A stretch of 35,914 nt of DNA. It comes from Pseudomonadota bacterium. Lineage in GTDB: Bacteria; Pseudomonadota; Gammaproteobacteria; Steroidobacterales; Steroidobacteraceae. The notes beneath the pieces are model-generated. The model worked only from the letters and a program-made list of their open reading frames with translations. It made no database searches and was not told where the DNA came from. The stretch lies in assembly GCA_019352035.1 (NCBI GenBank), contig JABBNZ010000016.1, positions 33,556-69,469 on the forward strand, written 5' to 3'. The position numbers and the translations under genes were made by a program. This document shows, one piece after another, positions 18,304 to 24,214 of this stretch (positions are counted from its first letter, which is position 1; each line of letters starts with the position of its first letter).

Positions 18304-18332
18304 TTGCGATGGGTCACCGAGTCGGTTACACT
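18304..18332 (+). promoter_or_regulatory. higBA promoter
   Basis: TTGCGA (18304-18309) and TACACT (18327-18332) are separated by 17 bp, close to the sigma-70 pattern. Transcription would begin about 18339-18340, at the GTG start of higB, giving a leaderless mRNA. CCATATGG immediately before the -35 is a likely HigA operator. Confidence 0.6.
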
Positions 18333-18339
18333 CCGCATT

Positions 18340-18609
18340 GTGATCAAGAGCTTCAGGCATAAGGGCCTCGCGGCGCTCTTTGAGACAGGGAATGCCCGCA
18401 AGGTGCAGCCGAAGCACGCCAAACGCCTGAACCTGATCCTCACCGCGCTGAATGCCGCGACGACGGCGACGCAGATGGCGATGCCCGGAATGCGGTTCCA
18501 CCCGCTGCATGGCGACCGCTATTCCGTTTGGGTGGACGAGAATTACCGCGTGACGTTCCGATTCGAGGGCGGCCACGCGTACGAGGTCGACTATGAAGAC
18601 TACCATTGA
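18340..18609 (+). CDS. higB: HigB/GraT-type mRNA interferase toxin
   Basis: RelE-superfamily toxin of 89 residues; relatives cleave mRNA on the ribosome. Family features: [17 protein letters not shown] at the N-terminus, [15 protein letters not shown] in the middle and the end [21 protein letters not shown]. The GTG at 18340 (IKSF opening) is preferred over an earlier in-frame ATG that would include the promoter. The toxin gene comes first and overlaps the antitoxin by 17 bp, the normal order for HigBA. The gene is intact and full length, so the module may be functional. Confidence 0.93.
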   Translation: MIKSFRHKGLAALFETGNARKVQPKHAKRLNLILTALNAATTATQMAMPGMRFHPLHGDRYSVWVDENYRVTFRFEGGHAYEVDYEDYH

Positions 18610-18898
18610 GAGTTCGGGCCGGATGCACAACCCGGCCCACCCGGGTGAGATCCTCAGGGAGATGTACATGACGCCGCTTGGAGTGACGGTCACACAGACC
18701 GCGGACGCCCTTGGAGTCAGTCGCAAGCACGTGTCGGCGATCGTGAACGGTCGCGTACCCGTGTCGCCGGATATGGCGGCACGTCTCGCTGGCGTCTTCG
18801 GCACTGAGCCAGATATTTGGATCAACCTTCAGGCGCAGTACGATCTTTGGCAGGTGCGGCAGCACGGGCTACCGAAGGTCAAGCGATTGGCAGCCTGA
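18593..18898 (+). CDS. higA: HigA-type antitoxin (Xre family)
   Basis: Antitoxin and autorepressor of 101 residues. The N-terminal motif [16 protein letters not shown] is diagnostic for HigA, followed by an Xre-type helix-turn-helix ([22 protein letters not shown], about residues 32-53 in two helices) and a C-terminal [10 protein letters not shown] segment. It starts inside the last codons of higB, indicating coupled translation. It would neutralise HigB and repress the upstream promoter. Confidence 0.94.
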   Translation: MKTTIESSGRMHNPAHPGEILREMYMTPLGVTVTQTADALGVSRKHVSAIVNGRVPVSPDMAARLAGVFGTEPDIWINLQAQYDLWQVRQHGLPKVKRLAA

Positions 18899-18958
18899 GA
18901 GCGCTCGAACCGCCATCGCCAAAGACCAACGGCCGCAGCCCAATGCTTCGGAGGCGCG

Positions 18959-19192
18959 ATGAGATTTGACGTGTACGGGCGCTTCCAGATCGAAGTTCGT
19001 CGGGAGACGGATGAATGGGTCGCCTATCGTATCGACCTCGGCAAACGTACGAGGCTCAACCTCGCCATTCCAGAAGAACTCCAGACGTCTGCAGAACTCG
19101 CTAGGTACTTGGATGACTTATATCACGAGGCTGCTCGGCCCGGTCAGTCCGTCTCGGTAGTCGGTTCCGCCGGTCAATGTCCGGTTCCCTGA
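18959..19192 (+). CDS. Small conserved-looking protein of unknown function
   Basis: A 77-residue soluble protein. The body MRFDVYGRFQIEVRRE...WVAYRIDLGKR, then DDLYHEAARPGQSV, looks like a small family of unknown function that I have seen in proteobacteria (DUF7661-like, from memory and not verified). A good ribosome site GGAGG lies 4 bases before the ATG, supporting the start. The last dozen residues (VVGSAGQCPVP) do not look conserved and may be a replaced tail. It stands 60 bp after higA on the same strand and could be co-transcribed with it. Confidence 0.65.
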   Translation: MRFDVYGRFQIEVRRETDEWVAYRIDLGKRTRLNLAIPEELQTSAELARYLDDLYHEAARPGQSVSVVGSAGQCPVP

Positions 19193-19294
19193 CAGCGGGG
19201 TTTGTAGTTGGCGGACCGCTTTTGGCCGACAGCGCCGCTTCGTTCACGCGCTCCACGAATAACCGTTGCTTGACCGCCGCTTCCAGGATTTCCG

Positions 19295-19711
19295 CTACGT
19301 GAACGGGTTGAGCACTCGTACGCCTGTGGGTGCAAAGTGATCTACATTCCGGGAAACGACCACAAGATCGTGAATCAATGCCGTCGCCGCAATTTGTTTG
19401 TCCAGAGGGTTCTCTGCATTCGGCACACGAAGCCTACCCCAGACATGGGCGACCTCCTCATCCAGGGCTAAAATCTGATCCTCGTATACGGTGGTAAGCT
19501 GAAGAAGCCAGCGCTCCAGTCTCTGCGCCTGCGGCTTATCCCCACGATAGCGGATTCGTTCGACGCCATGGCGCAACTCGCCAATGGTGACAACCGATAA
19601 ATAGAGCGCCGTCGCCTCCACTCTCGCATGCTCAAAGAACGCACGGACGCCGGGGTTGCTCTTCTCCCCTTTGCGTGCCTCGCTGATCACGTCCGTATCC
19701 ACGAGGTACAT
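19295..19711 (-). CDS. vapC: VapC/FitB-like PIN-domain toxin
   Basis: PIN-domain ribonuclease of 138 residues. The acidic active-site residues are in place: D5 (YLVDTDVISEARKG), E45 (TIGELRHG), D104 (NPLDKQIAATA) and D124 (RNVDHF). The ending LNPF is typical of FitB-like members. The ATG at 19711 is one base beyond the antitoxin stop (TGA-T-ATG), so it is translationally coupled. Relatives cleave specific RNAs such as initiator tRNA. It appears complete. Confidence 0.93.
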   Translation of the reverse strand: MYLVDTDVISEARKGEKSNPGVRAFFEHARVEATALYLSVVTIGELRHGVERIRYRGDKPQAQRLERWLLQLTTVYEDQILALDEEVAHVWGRLRVPNAENPLDKQIAATALIHDLVVVSRNVDHFAPTGVRVLNPFT

Positions 19712-19712
19712 A

Positions 19713-19934
19713 TCAGCTTCTGCGATCGACCTGCTGGCGCGCGAAATCCTCATCCTCGCCGACGTTAGGCATACCGGCGAGAACCTCCGCCAGGACCTTG
19801 CGCCGGGGGCCCTGCAGTGCTGCCTTCAAGATCTCTCGATGTTCCTGCTCGGCGCTACGGTTGAGCCTTGCCGCGCGCTGTTTCAATGCAAGGACGAGTT
19901 CGTCCGGAAGGTTTCGTACCATCAATTGCGCCAT
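19713..19934 (-). CDS. Ribbon-helix-helix antitoxin (FitA/VapB-like)
   Basis: A 73-residue partner of the PIN toxin. The N-terminal MVRNLPDELVLALKQRA and RSAEQEHREIL form an Arc/FitA-like ribbon-helix-helix DNA-binding domain; the C-terminal tail (about 45-73) would wrap the toxin. A ribosome site GGAGG lies 6 bases before the ATG. The upstream TGCTAGCA repeats are the probable operator for self-repression. Confidence 0.9.
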   Translation of the reverse strand: MAQLMVRNLPDELVLALKQRAARLNRSAEQEHREILKAALQGPRRKVLAEVLAGMPNVGEDEDFARQQVDRRS

Positions 19935-19961
19935 GGCCTGCCTCCAATCTCGATGAAAGCA

Positions 19962-20003
19962 ATGCTAGCATCGCCAGCCCTCCTGATGCAAGCATTGCTA
20001 GCA
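19962..20003 (-). promoter_or_regulatory. vapBC promoter and paired operator
   Basis: Two copies of AGCA-W-TGCTAGCA with palindromic cores at 19963-19970 and 19996-20003, spaced 33 bp (about three helical turns). On the minus strand TTGCAT (19991-19986) and TAGCAT (19967-19962) make a -35/-10 pair with an 18-bp spacer; the first operator core overlaps the -10. This layout fits cooperative self-repression by a ribbon-helix-helix antitoxin. Confidence 0.55.
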
Positions 20004-20149
20004 CCGACAGCGGCTTGCGCTCGCGGCGTCGCCTGCAGAACGGCCGCTTCCGGGGAACGCCCACTGCCAGTTCGAGCCGCCGCTTCTGTTAAGCGTTGTC
20101 TGACGCCTGCCCCGTGGGCTGCGTCATCCGATTGACGCCACGGCGGACG

Positions 20150-20266
20150 GCAGACGATCACGGAGGCGTGTGCTGCGGGTAGAGCGTTGGTTTGAACGAT
20201 TACCGCCGGACGCGGCTTGCCATAGTCGCCCGATGCCGCGACGGTCACGACGTCACCGCGCTTCAT
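20150..20266 (-). pseudogene. Truncated MazF/PemK-type toxin
   Basis: The first 39 codons read as a MazF-family mRNA interferase (RGDVVTVAASGDYGKPRPA, then VIVQTNALP and SVIVC). After that the frame has no MazF features: the core strands and the C-terminal half are missing, and the sequence runs into the vapBC promoter region. The ATG overlaps the stop of the antitoxin by 4 bp (ATGA). Probably inactive. Confidence 0.75.
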
Positions 20267-20465
20267 TGAGCGTTAAATTCCGAGACTGCTTCGATCCATC
20301 GCATCGCTTCTTGCTCTGCGGCTCTATCCAAGCCGGCGACCTCAGCGGCGACCCGTCGTAAAACCGTCCGCGCATGGGGATCGGGTACGACCAGACGCAA
20401 TTCGCGCCCCCCTGTGCACGGCGCCGTTCGCGCATTGCCCGCATTCGCTCTGCAGCTTGTGCCAT
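20263..20465 (-). pseudogene. Frameshifted MazE-like antitoxin
   Basis: Two frames together give one typical short antitoxin: the first 20 codons from the ATG at 20465 (AQAAERMRAMRERRRAQGG) and then, in another frame, GRELRLVVPDPHARTVL and WIEAVSEFNAQ. The break lies in a run of six G on the minus strand (six C at 20407-20412). One extra G would restore a 67-residue protein ending at 20263. It could be a real mutation, a sequencing error in the homopolymer, or less likely programmed slippage. The truncated toxin next to it argues for decay. Confidence 0.75.
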
Positions 20466-20481
20466 TCCCGCACCAGCCTTG

Positions 20482-20622
20482 GCCGAAAACCAAACGGTAC
20501 CCGCCTCCGACACGAACATCCATCTCGCAGGAAAGCAGGGATATGCCCCTCGCCTTCGGCGCCCACCACCGCTTGAACAGATCGGGCTTGGTCCACGCCC
20601 GGACGGCCGCTACCGAGGACAT
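20482..20622 (-). pseudogene. Fragment of SRPBCC/AHSA1-type protein
   Basis: About 45 codons match the middle-N-terminal part of AHSA1/SRPBCC ligand-binding proteins: RAWTKPDLFKRWWAPK and LLSCEMDVRVGGGYRLVFG. The start of the domain and the remaining two thirds are missing on either side. The mazE-like gene begins 17 bp beyond the recognisable end, so the fragment was probably cut by its arrival. No function expected. Confidence 0.65.
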
Positions 20623-20900
20623 CGGGCGTTCCCTGCGGCAAGCAGGTCCTGACCGATTGCCGCCGACCCGGAGGCCGTGATGGTCGCAGTTCCTGGGGCA
20701 GGCAGCGGACTCCAGTTGTCTTTGCCGCCGTGCGGCACCTCTTCATGCCTCTTGAAACCGCGCGGTGCTCATGCTCCGAGTTGCTGAACCGGATGTTGAC
20801 CACGAGCGGCCGGCGGGTCCCCGGTTCATCACCCAGCGGTCGTGGAATTGCCCGGTTGCGGGGGCGTATACTCGCGACTCACTCGAAGCCGGAGAATCCC
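20623..20900. other. Stretch without recognised gene
   Basis: I see no gene with family features on either strand. Before the small basic protein there is a TATACT -10 element at 20867-20872; no matching -35 hexamer stands at the right distance. The remainder may be further decayed accessory DNA. Confidence 0.35.
20867..20872 (+). promoter_or_regulatory. -10 element for the small basic protein
   Basis: TATACT, 28 bp before the ATG of the 35-residue protein. A -35 at normal spacing is not evident. The fit in position to the small gene and its ribosome site is the main support. Confidence 0.4.
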
Positions 20901-21008
20901 ATGAGCAAAGGCATGGATCAAAAAAAGCAGACGAAGAAGAAGCCAACGAAAACCTTCGACGAGAAGCGCGCGGCAAAGCGCGAGAAGCGGCAGACCAAAG
21001 GACGCTGA
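20901..21008 (+). CDS. Very small lysine-rich protein
   Basis: A 35-residue, highly basic protein starting MSKGMDQKKQTKKKPTKT and ending RAAKREKRQTKGR. Nearly half of the residues are Lys or Arg and there is no hydrophobic segment. A ribosome site GGAG stands 6 bases before the ATG and a TATACT -10 element 28 bp upstream. The MSKGxDQKKxxKKKPxKT pattern resembles short uncharacterised proteins I recall from many proteobacteria; this is not verified. It probably binds nucleic acid or ribosomes, on charge alone. It marks the right edge of the accessory stretch. Confidence 0.7.
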   Translation: MSKGMDQKKQTKKKPTKTFDEKRAAKREKRQTKGR

Positions 21009-21239
21009 CGGGCGGTCAGACCGGCTCGCTGCGCCGGCTCACCTCCCTGCGCGGCGAACGAGGGGCGACAGGAGCCCCACTCCTCACTTGCCTGATGGGC
21101 AGGCCCGAAGTCATTCACGCATAACGGCGAACGCTCGCGCGCTCGCGGCGGATTGTCACGGGCTTGTCCGCCATGATCTGCGAGCGCGTGCGCAAGCCGC
21201 GCTTAGCGGTGGGCATCGATGATGCGGGGCAAATCCGCT

Positions 21240-21872
21240 TCACCGCCCCGCCGGCAGCCCGGACATCGTGGCCGCGATGTCGATTCTGCGGTGCTCGCGC
21301 ATGATGACCAGACGGATCTTCTGGCCGGGATCGTAGGAAGTGAGGATCCGGGCCGCCTGGGAGCTGCTCCGTGGAGTACGGCCGCCGATGGAGAGGATCA
21401 CGTCGCCGTCCTGAAGGCCCAGCGCTCCGTGCGCAGGCGCACGCACGACGAGCACGCCATGATCGGTACCGAAGTAATGGCCGAGCTGCGGGGTGAGCCT
21501 GGCGAGCTCCATCGTACCGATCGGCCCCCGCACGGGCTCCCGCAGGGGGACGCCGATCGGCAGCACCGGCTGCGGCAGGCCGGCCGAGCTCGCCCCCCGC
21601 CGGGCCGCAGCGAGCTGCGCCTGCTCCTGTGCCGCGACCTGCGCCTCGAACCTCGCCTGGTTGGCGTTGAGCTGGGCCTGCAGTCTCGCCTGGGACCCGG
21701 CGGCATTCGCCTGGGCTTGCGCCTGCTGGATCGCGAGCTGAGTCTGTACCGCATCCTGCGCGTTATCGGGGACCGCTATGGGCAAAGGCGGCGGCACGGC
21801 CCCTGCGCAAGGGAAAGCGCCCGCGGCCGCACACAGTGTCAGAAAAATGGGAAGCTTGCGGACCATGTGCAT
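21240..21872 (-). CDS. Secreted PDZ-domain protein
   Basis: A 210-residue exported protein. A signal peptide spans about residues 1-26 (KLPIFLTLCAAAGAF core, cleavage near AGA-VP). Residues about 40-95 are rich in Gln and Ala (QLAIQQAQAQANAAGSQ) and probably form a coiled coil. Residues about 120-205 form a PDZ domain with GHYFGTDHGVLVVRAPAHG and LQDGDVILSIGGR. There is no protease domain. Two start codons, 21872 and 21866 (ATG CAC ATG), are possible. It follows the HEAT-repeat gene by 26 bp, so they are probably co-transcribed. A periplasmic scaffolding role is inferred from the domains only. Confidence 0.8.
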   Translation of the reverse strand: MHMVRKLPIFLTLCAAAGAFPCAGAVPPPLPIAVPDNAQDAVQTQLAIQQAQAQANAAGSQARLQAQLNANQARFEAQVAAQEQAQLAAARRGASSAGLPQPVLPIGVPLREPVRGPIGTMELARLTPQLGHYFGTDHGVLVVRAPAHGALGLQDGDVILSIGGRTPRSSSQAARILTSYDPGQKIRLVIMREHRRIDIAATMSGLPAGR

Positions 21873-21898
21873 TGGACGCTCGAGCCGCGCAAAAGGTC

Positions 21899-22690
21899 TC
21901 AGCGCCGGCGGCGCTCTTCGCCAGCCGGCGCAGGCTCGCCCCGGGCATCCGCGCGGTGGATTCTCGCGATCGCATCGAACGCGGCTCGCCGAACCGCCGG
22001 ACTCGAGTCCTCGAGAGCGCCGCGCAGGTCCGGCAACGCGGCGCTCGCCGCGGATCCGAGATAGCCGAGGGCTCTGCCGGCGCTGCCGCGCGACTGCGCA
22101 TCCGGACGATGCAACATGGCGCGCAGGCGTGGAACGGCCGTTGCCGCGGCCGAACCCATGTTGCTGACGTCCTGCGCAGCCCATGCCCTGACGCTCGGAT
22201 CCGGATCCTCGAGCGCCGCCAGGAGCGCGGGCAACGCCGGACGGAGGTCGAGCTTCGGGCCGCCGTCGGGGAAGTGCCACCAACCGCCTCCGACGACGTC
22301 CAGCGCCACAGCGGCGTCACGCCGCATCCGCGGATCGGGGTCGCGAAGCGCGCGAGCCAATGCGGCCACGCTCGCCGGCCCAAGCGCATGGAGCGCCTCG
22401 TAGATGCGCTGGCGCCGCACCTCCAGAGCCGGCAGAGGACGCGAAGCAGCCTCGGCAGAGCCGATTCCGCGCGGAAACTGGCGCCGCGGCAGCGGCATAT
22501 CCCGCAGCTGTGCCACCAGGGCTTCGGCCGCTCGGGCGTGGGCCTGAGCCGCTCGCGGCGGCCGGGCGAACGCCGGCGTCACGATCGCCGCGAGGACGAT
22601 CAGTGCGATCGGCGCCCTGAGATGCCGCCGAGGCGGCCACGCGGCGCCGCGGTGTTGGAAATGGCGCGACTCTGACGCTCGTGCGCTCAC
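21899..22690 (-). CDS. Secreted HEAT-repeat protein
   Basis: A 263-residue protein with an N-terminal signal or anchor segment (PIALIVLAAIVTPAFA, about residues 27-42) and HEAT/PBS-lyase-type repeats from about residue 85: ALARALRDPDPRMRRDAAVAL, ALLAALEDPDPSVRAWAA and DLRGALEDSSPAVRRAAFDAI share the pattern L-x6-D/E-x2-P-x-VR-x2-A. Such repeats form protein-binding solenoids. The GTG start at 22690 is uncertain; a later start nearer the signal segment is possible. It lies between a diguanylate cyclase (27 bp upstream) and the PDZ gene, both on the same strand. Confidence 0.82.
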   Translation of the reverse strand: MSARASESRHFQHRGAAWPPRRHLRAPIALIVLAAIVTPAFARPPRAAQAHARAAEALVAQLRDMPLPRRQFPRGIGSAEAASRPLPALEVRRQRIYEALHALGPASVAALARALRDPDPRMRRDAAVALDVVGGGWWHFPDGGPKLDLRPALPALLAALEDPDPSVRAWAAQDVSNMGSAAATAVPRLRAMLHRPDAQSRGSAGRALGYLGSAASAALPDLRGALEDSSPAVRRAAFDAIARIHRADARGEPAPAGEERRRR

Positions 22691-22717
22691 CCGCTGATCA
22701 TAGCACCGGGTGAGCGG

Positions 22718-24052
22718 CTAGGCCCTCGATCCGGCCGGCTTGCGGGCCCGCGACTCGAACAACACGATGTCGCCCGGCGCATTGGATGCGGCGATGCAGT
22801 TGCGGCCCGTGGACTTCGCCCGGTAGAGCGCGGCGTCGGCGCCGGCGATGAGATCCTCCGTTCGCTCGCCATCCTGCGGATAGCAGGCGATCCCGAGGGA
22901 GGCGGTGATGCGCGGCAACGCGATGCCGCGTGAGAACACGTGCAGCTGCGCAATCGCTTCGCGAATCGCCTCTCCCTTGGAGTAGGCATCGTCGACGGCG
23001 CAGTCCGTCAGAACGACCAGAAATTCCTCGCCGCCATAGCGGCAGGCCACGTCCTCCGCGCGCGTATGGCGCTTCAGGACATGGGCGACGCCCCGCAGCA
23101 CCTCATCACCGGCATCGTGACCGTTGCTGTCGTTGAAGGCCTTGAAATGGTCGACATCGAGCATGATGAGGCTCAGGGGGAAGCCGTGCCGCTGTGCGCG
23201 GGCGAGCTCCCGCTGGAGCGAGATCTTCAGATGCCGGCGGTTGTACAGGTCGGTCAGCGGATCGCGCTCCGAGCCGCTGCGCAGCGTCTCCTGCAGCCGC
23301 AGATTTCCTACCGCGAGCGAGAGTTGCTCGGCAAGCGCCGAGGCCAGCCGCTGCACGTCCTCCGTGAGTCGCTCCGCCCGCGCCTGGCGCAGGTGCAGCA
23401 CCGCCAGGGTGTCCCCCTGCGAGACGAGGGGCACGCACAGGCAGGTGTCCCCGCACTCTCCGATGTGACGGCAGACCGCGGCGGCACTCGCCGGCTCGTA
23501 GAGGTGCGGCCGCCCCCGGCGCAATGCCCAGCAATCCTCCGGTGAGAAAGTCTGTGTTGCATCGAGAGCGCCCCAGCTGACTTGCAGCTCGAGCGCCGCA
23601 TCGTCGCGTCGTGAGACATACAGTGCGCCGCCGACGCCCGGCAGCAGCTTGGGCAGCGCGCCGTGAATCACCGTGTTCGCCTCGGCCTGCGAGTGACAGG
23701 TCTGCAGCAGCTCCACCATGGTGCTCACGGTGGAGATCTCCTGCAGCAGCCGCGTCTGGCGCCGGATGGTGCCCTGCAAAGCCGATTCGCGGCGGCGGCT
23801 GGCAATGGCCTGGAGGAGGATGAGCGCGGCGAGGACCACTGCGAGCCCGAAAAGCGCAGTCAGCGCGATCACCGTTCCATGGAGGGCTGCGCCGGAACCG
23901 CGGAGCGCGCCGCGGCCACGGCTCAGCGCGACAGCGGCCGCCGCCAGCAGGCCCAGCGCCGCGCAGGCTGCGATCGTGCCGATGAGCAGAGACTGCCGGA
24001 CGCGGTCCGCCGACCGCGCCGGAAGATCGCTCTTCTCGAGCCCGGACACCAT
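22718..24052 (-). CDS. GAF-GGDEF diguanylate cyclase, membrane bound
   Basis: Makes cyclic di-GMP from two GTP. It has 444 residues: two membrane segments (about 21-43 and 57-84), a cytosolic GAF-like sensor (about 105-255) and a GGDEF domain (about 260-425). The active-site motif is GGEEF at 340-344 and the inhibitory I-site RAED is at 331-334, five residues before it, so product feedback is expected. The GAF domain carries five cysteines in a small region (C174, C194, C200, C204, C206), which might bind a metal or sense redox state. It is first in a run with the HEAT and PDZ genes. Both catalytic and regulatory residues look intact. Confidence 0.93.
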   Translation of the reverse strand: MVSGLEKSDLPARSADRVRQSLLIGTIAACAALGLLAAAAVALSRGRGALRGSGAALHGTVIALTALFGLAVVLAALILLQAIASRRRESALQGTIRRQTRLLQEISTVSTMVELLQTCHSQAEANTVIHGALPKLLPGVGGALYVSRRDDAALELQVSWGALDATQTFSPEDCWALRRGRPHLYEPASAAAVCRHIGECGDTCLCVPLVSQGDTLAVLHLRQARAERLTEDVQRLASALAEQLSLAVGNLRLQETLRSGSERDPLTDLYNRRHLKISLQRELARAQRHGFPLSLIMLDVDHFKAFNDSNGHDAGDEVLRGVAHVLKRHTRAEDVACRYGGEEFLVVLTDCAVDDAYSKGEAIREAIAQLHVFSRGIALPRITASLGIACYPQDGERTEDLIAGADAALYRAKSTGRNCIAASNAPGDIVLFESRARKPAGSRA

Positions 24053-24214
24053 GAGAACTCAGCCCCCCTGAATCGCCATTCAGAGAGCTGATTCGGCCCG
24101 CACCGGGCACCCTTGAGAGCGGCCGGGTGAACTGTGACGCGCCTTCCCGGCGGCGGCGGCCGGGCGTGATCCATTCCCGGCGACGCCGGCCGGATGCGAG
24201 GCCGGTGTGCCCGC

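Noticed and set aside
17883-18443. A 186-residue minus-strand frame before and across higB
   Set aside because: No family features, and it crosses the higBA promoter and toxin gene in antisense.
20085-20115. An integron attC-like site (GTTAAGC motif followed by GTTGTCT)
   Set aside because: The matching RYYYAAC partner and the long imperfect palindrome are missing; a single 7-base match is not evidence.
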